Origin: Holophagae bacterium
GTDB taxonomy: Bacteria; Acidobacteriota; Holophagae; Acanthopleuribacterales; Acanthopleuribacteraceae
NCBI GenBank assembly: GCA_030429565.1
Contig: JAUIFE010000002.1
Coordinates: 434,001 to 498,000, forward strand
Direction: 5' to 3'
DNA length: 64,000 nucleotides
The notes under the pieces are model-generated. The model searched no databases, had not been told where the DNA came from, and worked only from the letters and a program-made list of their open reading frames with translations. Made by a program: the position numbers and the translations under genes. Position 1 is the first letter of the stretch. Each line of letters starts with the position of its first letter. This document shows positions 42,429 through 51,849 of the stretch, piece by piece.

Positions 42429-42690
42429 GGTTGTACCTCATTCCTGGCTTCAACCCAGCATGCGTGATCCGGGTGGATGCCATTTTCAAAAGCCGGATGG
42501 ATGGGTGTCGGCCAAGCAAAAACCGACGAAACCCCATTCTGAGGGTTGTCGGCCGTGGGTGCAACCCTTTGTCGCAGCAAACTGATAGCGTTGTGTCAAG
42601 GGGTCGATCTTGGAGTCGCAGTCCTTTTTCGCTATAATAACCAGTTCGGCCCAATTTTGGGTCAGGTTCTCGTCTTTTGGAGGTCGGGCT

Positions 42691-43917
42691 TTGCGCCAAA
42701 CCGAAATTCTCGCCCCCGCTGGTAACATGGCCAAATTGGAAACCGCCGTGCGTTACGGTGCCGATGCTGTTTATTTGGCCGGTCCCAAATTTGGATTGCG
42801 TACCGCCGCCGACAACTTTAGCGCTGAACAAATCGCGACAGCTTGTGCCTTTGCCCATCAGCGCGGTGCCAAAGTATACGTTGTTCTCAACGGGTTTTTG
42901 TTCGATGAGGATTTGGCCGATCTGCCGCCGTTCCTGGCTGAAATCGAAGCGGCCGGCGTGGATGCGGTCATTGTTTCCGATCTCGGTGTCATGCGGACGG
43001 TTGCCGAACATAGCCGGCTGACCCTTCACCTTTCCACTCAGGCCTCCGCGCTTAACACACATGCCGCCAAGTTTTGGCGCGATCAGGGCGTCACACGTTT
43101 GGTGCTGGGTCGTGAAGTCACCCTAGAAGAGGCGGCCCGCATCCAGCACGAAGCCGATGTTGAAGTCGAGCTGTTCGGCCACGGTGCCATGTGCATGGCT
43201 TATTCGGGCAACTGCACCATTTCCAATTACACGGCCGGCCGTGACAGCAATCGCGGCGGCTGCATTCAGTCGTGTCGTTTTAAGTACCGTATGAGCGACC
43301 AGCGCGGTGGTGCTGGTGATGCTGGTTACTTCCTTAGCTCAAAAGACTTGCAGGGCGTCGCTCACGTCGACCAATTTGTTTCGCTGGGCATTGACAGCCT
43401 AAAAATTGAAGGCCGAATGAAAAGTGAGTTGTATGTTGCAACCACCGTGCAGGCCTATACCGCCGCCCGCGACGCCGCTTGGTTAAAACAAGCCGGCGCT
43501 TCACCCGAGGATCTCATGCGCGAACTCAACGCCATGAGTCATCGCGATTACACCAACGGCAGCCTGGTCGCCAAAGCAGGTCCCGATTCGGTTTATTTGC
43601 ACGAAGACGATCACCTGCCCCACAGCCACGATTTGTTGGGTACCTTGGTGGAAGTGACCGACACCCACATGGCGTTGTTCACGCGTAACCCGTTGCAACG
43701 CGGCGAGGTCGTCGAACTGTTGGTGCCACGCCAAGGCGTGGTGCATTTGGAAACCGAGGCCGCGCGTGACATTACCGGCAAACTGTTCGACCGCGTCTCC
43801 TCAAACCGCATCATCATGTTGCCCAAACATCCCGCCGCTGAAGTCGGCTTGTTAATGAGAAAGAAAAGACATGTCCCAAAAACCTCATCTCACGCTCAGC
43901 TTAGCCAAACCGGATAA
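42691..43917 (+). CDS. Peptidase U32 family protein, TrhP-like
   Basis: A 408-residue member of the U32 family, TIM-barrel proteins that include TrhP, RlhA, UbiU and UbiV. Typical pieces are EILAPAGNMAKLETAVRYGADAVYL at the start, ELFGHGAMCMAYSGNC, GGCIQSCRFKY (the conserved cysteine cluster) and SLKIEGRMKSELYV near 245. The family is now linked to prephenate-dependent hydroxylation of RNA bases (TrhP for tRNA U34), rather than proteolysis. The start is TTG at 42691, seven bases after GGAGG; the open frame continues 27 codons upstream. The next gene overlaps it by 47 bases and encodes a second U32-like subunit, as in the TrhP1/TrhP2 pairs of Firmicutes. Confidence 0.85.
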   Translation: MRQTEILAPAGNMAKLETAVRYGADAVYLAGPKFGLRTAADNFSAEQIATACAFAHQRGAKVYVVLNGFLFDEDLADLPPFLAEIEAAGVDAVIVSDLGVMRTVAEHSRLTLHLSTQASALNTHAAKFWRDQGVTRLVLGREVTLEEAARIQHEADVEVELFGHGAMCMAYSGNCTISNYTAGRDSNRGGCIQSCRFKYRMSDQRGGAGDAGYFLSSKDLQGVAHVDQFVSLGIDSLKIEGRMKSELYVATTVQAYTAARDAAWLKQAGASPEDLMRELNAMSHRDYTNGSLVAKAGPDSVYLHEDDHLPHSHDLLGTLVEVTDTHMALFTRNPLQRGEVVELLVPRQGVVHLETEAARDITGKLFDRVSSNRIIMLPKHPAAEVGLLMRKKRHVPKTSSHAQLSQTG

Positions 43918-45055
43918 CCTCAACGCCGCCGTTGCGCTCAACGGCTGCCGCGAAATCCTCATTGAACACCGCGATCTTGCCCGCGTTGGTTTCCTCGACA
44001 GCGAAGGCTGTACCGCCTTGGCCCGCGATGCCAAGGCGCATGGGTTGCGCACCGTCCTGGTGTGGGATCTGCTACTGTCCGATAACCAACTGCTCGCTGG
44101 TGCGGCCTTAATCCGTGGGCTCGACCTGGCGTTGTTTGACGCGATTCGGGTCCAGGACGCCGGTGCGGCGCGTTATGCCAAGGACGCTTTTCCCCACCTT
44201 GAGCGCCAGCTTGTGCTTGAAACCGGCAATCACAATTTACCGGGTATTTTGAGTTGGATAGCGGCGATTGAGCCACGGCGCGTGGTGCTATCCAATGAGT
44301 TGCCGATGCCTTTGGTGGCCCAGATTCGCGCCGCCGTTTCTGTTGAACTCGAATATTTGGCCTTGGGCCGACTGTTGATTTTTTATACCCCACGCAAGTT
44401 GGTTTCGCCGGTGACGACCATTCTTGCGGAAGAGCAAGAAACTGTTGAACGTTTTGTGACTTCCGAGGAAGACGGCAAAAACAAACACTTTCCGCTGATT
44501 GAAAATCAGCACGGCACCTTCATGTACTACGAGAAAGATATGTTTTTGGTGCCCTACCTCGCCGAAATGGCGGCTGCCGGCGTGGACTATGCGCGAATTG
44601 ATACCAAGTTTTTCGATGATGCAGCGCTGTTGGCCGCTTTGCAGGTTTATTTGGCCGATTCGGGCGCGGCTCAGGTCGCTGCGCTCAAGGCCTTACTTGG
44701 CCCTCGCTTAACGCGTGGCTTCTTTAAATCAAATCGTACTGATAAACAGTTCAAGCGCCTCAAAAACAAGTACTTGGCCGTGCGCGACGACGCGGTTTAC
44801 GTGGGTGAGGTTCTCGAAACTAAAAAGAAAAGCTACACCGCCCTTAAAAGTGAGCAAGCTTTTGCCATTGGTGATTGCCTGCAGTTGCAAAACCCGGAAG
44901 GTAAGGTTTCCACGACCACGATTCAGAGCATTCGCAACAGCAGTGGGCAGGCGGTGACGCGCGCCGAGCAGCCCGGCATTTGGGTTGTCAACCATATCAG
45001 CGGTGCCAGCGCCGGCAGCAAACTCTACCTGGATCTAACGGCACCGGAAGGTTAA
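43871..45055 (+). CDS. Second U32-like subunit, without the cysteine cluster
   Basis: The 394-residue protein has the U32 barrel-like N-terminal portion (ALNGCREILIEHRDL, then LRTVLVWDLLL) and a C-terminal domain with RLTRGFFKSNRTDKQFKRLKNKY that resembles the tail of U32 proteins. It lacks the four-cysteine cluster seen in the upstream protein, so it is probably a structural partner or RNA-binding subunit. Its ATG at 43871 lies inside the end of the previous gene, giving a 47-base overlap in another frame, which strongly implies coupled translation and a complex. Assignment to the family is by overall pattern and context and is weaker than for its partner. Confidence 0.68.
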   Translation: MSQKPHLTLSLAKPDNLNAAVALNGCREILIEHRDLARVGFLDSEGCTALARDAKAHGLRTVLVWDLLLSDNQLLAGAALIRGLDLALFDAIRVQDAGAARYAKDAFPHLERQLVLETGNHNLPGILSWIAAIEPRRVVLSNELPMPLVAQIRAAVSVELEYLALGRLLIFYTPRKLVSPVTTILAEEQETVERFVTSEEDGKNKHFPLIENQHGTFMYYEKDMFLVPYLAEMAAAGVDYARIDTKFFDDAALLAALQVYLADSGAAQVAALKALLGPRLTRGFFKSNRTDKQFKRLKNKYLAVRDDAVYVGEVLETKKKSYTALKSEQAFAIGDCLQLQNPEGKVSTTTIQSIRNSSGQAVTRAEQPGIWVVNHISGASAGSKLYLDLTAPEG

Positions 45056-45608
45056 ACCCGGTTTTGAGGCTATTGTTTCGGGCGTTAGGTTTTTCCAACC
45101 CTCGCGCGTCTTGCGTTGGGTATTCCCGTGCATTCGACCCGATTGGTTGGGCCGGCGGCGGGTTGGCTGAATCGGGCTATTTGGTTGAAACGGGGATTGG
45201 GCCTGATCAATGTCGCTCATGGTTAAAGGATAAGGGGGTTACCCTTGGCTTTGGGATCGCAAACGCGTCTTCTGTCTGTTCTCTGCTTGTTAACCCTTGG
45301 AACTTTTGGGTTTCTCGTGGTTCTGACGGGATCGGCTGCGGGCTTTTACACTTGAGCTTTGCCTGATTTCGACCGAAAGGTAGGGCGATCATCCTAATCG
45401 AGCCCCGACCTAAGCTTGAGTCGGCCCTTGCCTGCCGGCCACATCCGTTTGTTGGCCTCTTCTTTGCTCAATTCATCCTGCCGGCCATGGTGGGTCGGTG
45501 CAACAAAGTGTGGTACAAAGGTTCTTCCAGTATCCGGAACACGCGGCGAGTCGGTCTTCGAGGCTACTTCGGCACCCGAGGCGCTGCCGCACGACAGGGA
45601 AACGATTC
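45056..45608. other. Intergenic region before the POTRA-barrel gene
   Basis: These 553 bases hold a small stem AAGGG/CCCTT around 45232-45246 and otherwise no clear structure. Short frames (up to about 130 codons) lack ribosome sites or family likeness. It probably contains the POTRA-barrel promoter. Confidence 0.35.
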
Positions 45609-47093
45609 ATGATGCGACGGTACACCGGAAAAATAGGCGTCCTGCTGATGCTCCTCGCGGGTTTTGCGGGTTTGTGCTTGTTGGCCGAACAAGGTCAACC
45701 CAGGGTGACCGGCCGCGGTGACGGGTTGCAGCGTGAAACGGGGGAAGTGACTTTCCCGGTGGTTGATATCCGGGTCACGGGTAACCGTTTGGTGAACGAC
45801 GCACTGTTTGTCAGCGAAAGCGGGCTCGACCTCAATCAAGCTTACAGCGAGAAACAATTACAATTGGCTTTGCGTCGTATCCAACGCTTACCGTTTGTCT
45901 TGTCGGCCGAAATTTCGCTGGAACGTGGGTCAAGTTACGGGACCTTTGCCGTGCGTTTCACCGTCCAAGAAAATAAAGCGCTGTTTTTTAATTACGAGCG
46001 CTTGGATGTGTCGCGGCCCAGCCCGCCGCCCATGCCTTCACCTGAAAGTGAGATTGCCGACAGTTCATTTCAAGATCTCAATCCGGCCGCGGCTGTTATG
46101 GAAGACGAAAACCGCAATGATCTCAATTTGGGTGCGCGTTTGTTTCTCGGCCGCTTTGCATTTATTTACGGCTCTACCGCGTTGGCGTCTGTGGACGGCC
46201 GTGTTGACTTTGCACGCGGAAAACCCGTCGATGTCGGCTTTAGTCACTACAACCTCTTTGGTTGGAACATGTTCTTGAACTTGAATGTGCAGTTTAGTGA
46301 AAGTGCCGATTTTGAGAACTTCGATCCTTGGACCCGCCAGGACATCCAGGTGCGGGTTGATCGCGATCCGGTTATCAGCATTAACACGGCCTTACCTTTG
46401 CGAGGCCAACATTGGCTTACCCTCAACGGCCGTTACTTGGACGAACGGCAAAAGCACCAGGGATTAGACCTTTTTGTCGACCGCATTGAATTACAACGTT
46501 TGTCGTTAGAGGCGGGTTGGTTGCGCGAGGCAGTCAACGACGCGGTTTTTCCGACGCGCGGTCGTCGCCACCTGGTGTCGCTGGCCTATATCGATGAAAA
46601 TCGCGATTTCGAGTTCACCTTCCAGGGTGATGACTTTCAAGACGAGCTGGTACGCAGCAACATTTTCGACCCGGAATTTGGGCCAACCGGGCTTAACACC
46701 GTGGCCGGCTTGTTTGCTCGCGCTCAGTGGGACAATTACCATCCGTTGTGGCGTAGCGGTTTGAGTGCCCACCAGCGCGTGTCCTTGCTTGCCAAAATTC
46801 ATCGCGACGGTTCGGCCTTCGAAGTGCCGCTCAATTACGGTGCGGCCTTGACCGCTGGATTGAGTTATGACCTCTGGGGTGTGCGCAACACGCGACGTCT
46901 CGGCGATTTGCGCCTTGAAGGTGAAGCATCTTACGTGCACACCGATCTGGACGACGAGGCGACTTATCTCGTGCTTGAAGATCGCTACCATCGTGTACAA
47001 GCCTCGCTGGCATTCCGCAATGCTTGGGGTTTGTTGCGGCTTAGCGCCGCCTACCGAAGCGATGCCTTGCCGGTGGTTGCCGACCGGCCTTAA
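45609..47093 (+). CDS. Outer-membrane protein with POTRA domain and beta-barrel
   Basis: A short signal-like N-terminus (basic MMRRYTGK followed by a hydrophobic run to about residue 25) leads into a single POTRA domain (about 45-125; VVDIRVTGNRLVNDALFVSESGL and RRIQRLPFVLSAEISLERG). A proline- and acid-rich linker follows (about 130-165, SRPSPPPMPSPESE), then strand-rich sequence to the end, consistent with an Omp85-like barrel of the BamA/TamA/FhaC superfamily. At 494 residues it is much smaller than BamA and carries one POTRA rather than five, so it more resembles two-partner or TamA-like members. The chain ends in PVVADRP rather than an aromatic residue, which is unusual. Starts at the ATG at 45609, with GGGA upstream. 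Confidence 0.72.
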   Translation: MMRRYTGKIGVLLMLLAGFAGLCLLAEQGQPRVTGRGDGLQRETGEVTFPVVDIRVTGNRLVNDALFVSESGLDLNQAYSEKQLQLALRRIQRLPFVLSAEISLERGSSYGTFAVRFTVQENKALFFNYERLDVSRPSPPPMPSPESEIADSSFQDLNPAAAVMEDENRNDLNLGARLFLGRFAFIYGSTALASVDGRVDFARGKPVDVGFSHYNLFGWNMFLNLNVQFSESADFENFDPWTRQDIQVRVDRDPVISINTALPLRGQHWLTLNGRYLDERQKHQGLDLFVDRIELQRLSLEAGWLREAVNDAVFPTRGRRHLVSLAYIDENRDFEFTFQGDDFQDELVRSNIFDPEFGPTGLNTVAGLFARAQWDNYHPLWRSGLSAHQRVSLLAKIHRDGSAFEVPLNYGAALTAGLSYDLWGVRNTRRLGDLRLEGEASYVHTDLDDEATYLVLEDRYHRVQASLAFRNAWGLLRLSAAYRSDALPVVADRP

Positions 47094-47384
47094 GCCCCGC
47101 CGCCGCGCTGCTGCGGCCTCTCTCATCAGTATCCGACGCGATTTTTCAAGCACGCGACGACAAATCCTGCTAACGTTAACCTTGCCTCCTTTACGTTTAT
47201 GCTCGATCGCGGACGAGGTCGGTGCGGTTCCTCGTCGCCGTGCCGGAGCGAGGCTGTTAACCCTTAGCTTCATGGATGTGTCTTGCCTGTCGGCGTCACC
47301 TTCGTTCGGTGTTTCCGCCGCCTTGTGGCACATACGACGGGTTCTTACGGCCGGAGCGACTGCGATTCAACGCCAAATCGCCGG

Positions 47385-48056
47385 ATGCCATTCCTTATGC
47401 TGTTACCCTTTTTGTTTTGGTGTGCTCTCTGGCGCCCGGTCGCCAAACCCGCGCTGGCGGTATCCGTCCCGGGCGTTGTCAACATGGTTTTGCCGGACGC
47501 CGTCTGGGAAGACGAGGACTTGCGTCGTCGGTTGTTCTCCGGTCTGACCACGACGATTGAAATTGAAACCGAACTGCCTCACCACGATGTTCAGGCACGT
47601 ACCGCCTACGCCTTGATTGAAATTCGTTACGACGTTTGGGAGGAGCAGTTACTCGTGCGCACCTTTGAGCCTGGCGGCACTTTGTCGCAAGTGACCTTGA
47701 AAGATGTGCCAGCCTTGCGCACGTGGCTGCGTGACCACCCGCTGCGCCTCTACTTGCTGGATGAGCAGCACTTCCACCAAACCGTTCCCGTCAAGGTTCA
47801 GTGTCGCATCATTCCATTTTCCAAGCTGGAACAGGATCAAACGCGCAGTTGGTTTGCCAATTTGGGCGAAGCCCAAAGCGGCGGAGATGTCACCGCGTCA
47901 CGTGGGCGGCGTGGTAGCGGGCCCGAGACGGATCGCGGCGGCAACGACTTTTTCCGTGTGTTGATGACAACCAGTATTGAACGCCGCAGTGTGATCACCT
48001 ATCGCTGGCGTTGGTCCTTGGTGATTGGCGATCCGCGTGCGGAGGACAAGCCGTGA
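47385..48056 (+). CDS. Small secreted protein, DUF4390-like, before the sensor kinase
   Basis: The product (223 residues from the ATG at 47385) has a membrane signal at the N-terminus (FLMLLPFLFWCALW) followed by a soluble part with LRRRLFSGLTTTIEIETEL and AYALIEIRYDVWEEQL. In several Proteobacteria a DUF4390 protein sits directly before the NtrY/NtrX two-component genes; the same position here, plus the strand pattern, makes a DUF4390-like protein my best guess, at low certainty. Its stop overlaps the kinase's GTG start (GTGA), so the two are translated together. The start is uncertain: no strong ribosome site, and an in-frame ATG lies four codons later. Confidence 0.6.
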   Translation: MPFLMLLPFLFWCALWRPVAKPALAVSVPGVVNMVLPDAVWEDEDLRRRLFSGLTTTIEIETELPHHDVQARTAYALIEIRYDVWEEQLLVRTFEPGGTLSQVTLKDVPALRTWLRDHPLRLYLLDEQHFHQTVPVKVQCRIIPFSKLEQDQTRSWFANLGEAQSGGDVTASRGRRGSGPETDRGGNDFFRVLMTTSIERRSVITYRWRWSLVIGDPRAEDKP

Positions 48057-49270
48057 GGACCCAGTTGATCGGCTCCGGCATCATGATTTTGGTGTGTCTG
48101 TTCTTTTTTATATTGGCGCAGAAGAGTTTGTCCGACCCCTGGATTGAACTTGCGCTGGACCGTGAGGTCAACAATCTCCTGGCTGAATCAATGGTTTTGC
48201 AACGCAAGCTCAGCGAACATGAACCCGAAAACAAAGCTGAATATCGTGCCTTGTACGAGCGCACGCGCGACAAATTGCAACACCGTGAGGTCTTGCTGAC
48301 AACCCGTGACGCGGTGCGTGTCCGCTACTACTGGATTTTGGTGTCAACCGTGGCTGCATCGCTGCTGCTGATCGCCGGTTTACAGTTTTTGTATTTGCGC
48401 CGTCGCAACTTACGCCTGCAACTGTTGCAGCGCAATTTGGAGAAGCTGGCGGCGGGTGACTTTAACCTTGAGACCTTGCCAGGTGAAAAGGACGTCGTTG
48501 GCCGTATCGGCGCTATGATTCAGGCTTCCGCCGAGGTGATGCAAACCAATCGCAAACGACTGCGTTACCTAGAAAACTTGGAGATTTGGCGCGATTCGGC
48601 GCGGCGCATTGCGCATGAAATTCGCACGCCGCTTACCGCCATTCGTTTGGAGCTGCGTCAATTGGTACGAGCCGCCTTGCAGAATGGTGAATCCTCAGCG
48701 CAAGTGCTTGAAGACAAACAACAAAGCATTCTAGAGGAGCTGGCCCGGCTCAGCGAATTTACCGACGCGTTCTCCTCTTTTGCCAAACTGCAGACACCCA
48801 AACGCAAACCCCAAGACCTGACCCACTTCCTCGAAGAATTTGCCGCCATTTACGAAAGCGCCTGGACCAACATGGGCGTGGCGATTTCGTTGCCGCCTGA
48901 AGCGGTTGTGGTTGCCGTGGACCGACGCATGTTCCGCCAAGTGTTGGTCAACCTTGCTAACAATAGCGCTAAAGCCTTGGGTGCACGTGACGGCGTGTTG
49001 GAAATCGTCCTTGACGTTCGCGACGGCATGGCGGTGATTGAGGTGGGTGATGACGGACCCGGCATGCCTGAGGAAATGCGTGAAATCGTGTTTGAGCCTT
49101 ATGTCACCGGCAATCCCGTTGGTGAAGGCATGGGTTTGGGCTTGGCCATTTCTCGCAAGATCATGCTGGACCACGACGGCGACATTGAATTGATCTCGAG
49201 CCACGTGGGTGGAACCTGTTTCCATTTGTACCTGCCCTTGGCTGACGATTCTGCCGGCTTGCCTGATTGA
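48053..49270 (+). CDS. Membrane sensor histidine kinase, NtrY-like
   Basis: A 405-residue histidine kinase that should autophosphorylate and pass phosphate to the next gene's product. Hydrophobic spans near 8-24 and 88-108 flank a short periplasmic loop. A HAMP-like segment follows (RNLEKLAAGDFNLE), then the dimerisation/phospho-acceptor helix with IAHEIRTPLTAI (His188), and the ATPase domain with LVNLANNSAKALG (N box), GDDGPGMPEE (G1) and GMGLGLAISRKIM (G2). The GTG at 48053 follows GGAGG by seven bases and overlaps the previous stop. This is the NtrY-like layout, and the context (DUF4390-like gene before, sigma-54 activator after) fits, but the signal it senses is unknown. Confidence 0.9.
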   Translation: MRTQLIGSGIMILVCLFFFILAQKSLSDPWIELALDREVNNLLAESMVLQRKLSEHEPENKAEYRALYERTRDKLQHREVLLTTRDAVRVRYYWILVSTVAASLLLIAGLQFLYLRRRNLRLQLLQRNLEKLAAGDFNLETLPGEKDVVGRIGAMIQASAEVMQTNRKRLRYLENLEIWRDSARRIAHEIRTPLTAIRLELRQLVRAALQNGESSAQVLEDKQQSILEELARLSEFTDAFSSFAKLQTPKRKPQDLTHFLEEFAAIYESAWTNMGVAISLPPEAVVVAVDRRMFRQVLVNLANNSAKALGARDGVLEIVLDVRDGMAVIEVGDDGPGMPEEMREIVFEPYVTGNPVGEGMGLGLAISRKIMLDHDGDIELISSHVGGTCFHLYLPLADDSAGLPD

Positions 49271-49483
49271 CCCGATTCTTGCTTAAACCTAAACCGAGCG
49301 ATTCACCGCGGCGCCGTTTTACAATCGGTTGGATTGCAGCCTGTCGTAAAAGTGCTTTTATGTATGCCGGTGCTTTTACCAACACATTTCCTACCAAAAT
49401 CCTGCGCTATTGGATTCACCGGAATTACACACTTTAGGTTAAACACTCCGGGTCTGGTTTGAAGCAAAGAGGAGCACCATCTC

Positions 49484-50869
49484 ATGAGTCGAGTTTTAGT
49501 GGTTGAGGATAACAAGAAAATTTTTGCGCACATGGTTGCTTTGTTGCGCGACGAGGGGCATGAGGTTGAAGGGGTCCACAGCGCCGAAGCCGCGCAAATG
49601 CTGTTGCGGGCCGGGCCCCAGCCGCACCTTGTGCTGTTGGATATTCGACTGGAGCGCCAGAGTGGTCTCGATTTAATTCGGGCCATGGGCAAAGACATGC
49701 CGGCGACGATTGTCATTAGCGGCGAGGCGACCATCAGTGAAGCGCTTGAGGCCTTGCGCATGGGGATTCACGACTTCGTGGAAAAGCCATTCTCCGACGA
49801 GCGTTTCTTGTGTTCGGTACGCAACTGCTTGGAAAAAATTGAGCTACAAGATAAAGTCCGCGAGTTGGAAGCGCGCCGCGAACGCGGCCAAACCCTGCTT
49901 GGCGAGTCTGCCGCCATGCATCGTGTGTTGGGTCAAATCACCAAGGTGGCGCCGACCAAGGGTCGCGTGCTGATTACCGGCGAGAGTGGCACCGGCAAAG
50001 AACTGGTCGCTTCCACGATCCACAATCTCAGTCGACGCCGTGGCAAACCCTTCGTCAAAATCAATTGTGCCGCTTTCCCGGTTCACCTTATCGAAGATGA
50101 ACTGTTCGGCCACGTGCGCGGCGCCTTCACCGATGCCCGTCAACCTAAACGCGGCTTATTCGAAGAGGCCCACGGCGGCACGCTGTTTTTGGACGAGATT
50201 GGCGACATGGATTACGCGCTGCAGGCGCGTTTGCTGCGTGTTTTGGAAGACGGCAAGGTGCGACGCATTGGTGATACGCAGGAACGCGAGGTTGATGTGC
50301 GCGTTTTGGCCGCCACCAATTGCGACCTACAGACGATGATTTCCGAGCAACGCTTCCGCGAAGATTTGTACTACCGCTTGGCGAGTATCCCGATTGAGGT
50401 GCCTTCGCTGCGTGAACGGCGTGAGGACATTCCCCTGTTGGTGACCTATTATATTGAGCACTTTTGCCGCGAGCACCAATTGCGCGCCAAAAGCCTCAGT
50501 CCCGAGGCCGCCAATGCTTTGGTGAACTACCATTGGCCGGGCAACATCCGCGAACTGAAAAACCTGTGCGAACGGTTGAGCATTTTCGGTGGTGATCCCA
50601 TTGAACCCGACGATTTACCGTCGCCGATCTTTAGTGAGGCCGGCGAGGAATCTTCGGGATTGTTGCGGATTTCCGAGGTGAAAGCAATGTCGCTGAAAGC
50701 CTTTAAGAACCGCTGTGAAAAAGAGTTTCTTGAGACCATGTTGATTCGCACCAACTGGAACTATGTGCAGGTTGCCAAGGAGTTGGAAATTAACCGCAGT
50801 TACCTGCATCAGAAAATTACCAGCCTGGGAATTCAGCGCAAAAAAGGCCTGCGCGCTGCCGAATCCTAA
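49484..50869 (+). CDS. Sigma-54-dependent response regulator, NtrX/NtrC type
   Basis: A 461-residue activator of sigma-54 promoters. An N-terminal receiver (1-120, phospho-Asp53 in LVLLDIRLE) is followed by the AAA+ domain (about 140-375) with Walker A GESGTGKE, the sigma-54 contact loop, and GTLFLDEIGDMD (Walker B), then the helix-turn-helix (about 410-455; NYVQVAKELEINRSYLHQKI). The contact loop reads GAFTDA instead of the usual GAFTGA, a variant worth checking since the last residues touch sigma-54. GAGGAG lies nine bases before the ATG. It should be the partner of the kinase 213 bases upstream, giving an NtrY/NtrX-like pathway. Target promoters are not visible in this window. Confidence 0.9.
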   Translation: MSRVLVVEDNKKIFAHMVALLRDEGHEVEGVHSAEAAQMLLRAGPQPHLVLLDIRLERQSGLDLIRAMGKDMPATIVISGEATISEALEALRMGIHDFVEKPFSDERFLCSVRNCLEKIELQDKVRELEARRERGQTLLGESAAMHRVLGQITKVAPTKGRVLITGESGTGKELVASTIHNLSRRRGKPFVKINCAAFPVHLIEDELFGHVRGAFTDARQPKRGLFEEAHGGTLFLDEIGDMDYALQARLLRVLEDGKVRRIGDTQEREVDVRVLAATNCDLQTMISEQRFREDLYYRLASIPIEVPSLRERREDIPLLVTYYIEHFCREHQLRAKSLSPEAANALVNYHWPGNIRELKNLCERLSIFGGDPIEPDDLPSPIFSEAGEESSGLLRISEVKAMSLKAFKNRCEKEFLETMLIRTNWNYVQVAKELEINRSYLHQKITSLGIQRKKGLRAAES

Positions 50870-51077
50870 GCAAGCATCTGGGGTTCAATTTGTTGTGCTT
50901 GAGCCGCATCATTGGCGCGCCGATTTGAATTGATCCGCGAATCAGACCTGATACAATGAGGCACGCCAAGTGACAACCAATCGATAGTTCTTGTACTGCA
51001 AGCATCGGTGTGTCTGTCTCGTGTTCTGCTGCTTGGCCTTTTACACACGAGTTGTTACAGACCGCCATGGAGGAATG

Positions 51078-51764
51078 ATGAGAATCTTAATCTTTGGTCC
51101 CAACGGCAGCGGCAAAGGGACCCAATCCGCGAATTTGGTGAAAAAATATGATTTAGCCCATGTTGAATCGGGCGGCATCTTTCGCGAGAACATCGGTGGC
51201 GGCACGCCCTTAGGCAAAGAAGCCAAGGCGTACATTGATCGTGGTGATTTGGTTCCCGACTCCATAACCATTCCCATGATTTTGGATCGGCTCAGCCGGC
51301 CTGACTGCCAAGGTGGATGGATCCTGGATGGATTTCCCCGCAACCCGGCTCAGGCTGAAGCCTTGATTGAAAGCCTCGAGGCCAAAAACATGCCGCTCGA
51401 CGTGGTGATCGTTATCGAACTTGCACGCGAAGTGTGTAAAGAGCGTCTGTTGGGTCGTCGTTCCTGTCCCAACGGCCACCCCAACAACTTGGCGATTGAG
51501 GTGATCAAACCCAAAGGGAGCGGCGATCAGCTAACCTGTTGGAAATGCGACGCCGATTTAACGGCACGCAAGGACGATGTTGACGCGGAAGCCATCGACA
51601 AACGCCTCGATATTTATTTCGACGGCGAGAATGGGACCTTGGGTTCCGTGGACGTGATGGAAAAGTGGGTTGCCCAACGCGATGGCGCACGATTTGTTCG
51701 TGTTAACGGCGCGGGTTCGATTGAGGAAGTTCGCGAGCACATGTTCGCCGGCTTCAACCAATAA
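51078..51764 (+). CDS. adk: Adenylate kinase
   Basis: Adk converts AMP and ATP to two ADP and balances nucleotide pools. The 228-residue protein begins with the P-loop GPNGSGKGTQ, and has VESGGIFRENI and DGFPRNPAQAEAL for the AMP-binding part, and RRSCPNGHP with LTCWKCD in the lid, where Cys/His residues probably bind zinc as in other lid-zinc adenylate kinases. The lid also keeps the RKDD pattern. GGAGG precedes the ATG at 51078; an in-frame ATG one codon earlier sits too close to it. The frame runs about 29 codons upstream without likeness. A terminator follows. Confidence 0.92.
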   Translation: MRILIFGPNGSGKGTQSANLVKKYDLAHVESGGIFRENIGGGTPLGKEAKAYIDRGDLVPDSITIPMILDRLSRPDCQGGWILDGFPRNPAQAEALIESLEAKNMPLDVVIVIELAREVCKERLLGRRSCPNGHPNNLAIEVIKPKGSGDQLTCWKCDADLTARKDDVDAEAIDKRLDIYFDGENGTLGSVDVMEKWVAQRDGARFVRVNGAGSIEEVREHMFAGFNQ

Positions 51765-51792
51765 ACCACCGCGTCGCCGAGACCGACCAATA

Positions 51793-51821
51793 AAAAACCC
51801 CGCTTTTTAGCGGGGTTTTTT
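51793..51821. terminator. Bidirectional rho-independent terminator
   Basis: AAAACCCCGCT and AGCGGGGTTTT pair perfectly around a TTTT loop, with A/T runs on both sides, so it serves both the adk gene before it and the leftward DUF1684 gene after it. Confidence 0.9.
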
Positions 51822-51849
51822 TATGGATACCTGAGCAGACAAAAGAAGC

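Noticed and set aside
42610..42690. N-terminal extension of the U32 gene to 42610
   Set aside because: The TTG at 42691 follows GGAGG and starts exactly where the family sequence begins.
41944..43062. A 372-codon minus-strand frame spanning the aminotransferase and the U32 gene
   Set aside because: It overlaps two well-supported genes on both strands and its translation is a low-complexity shadow with no motif.
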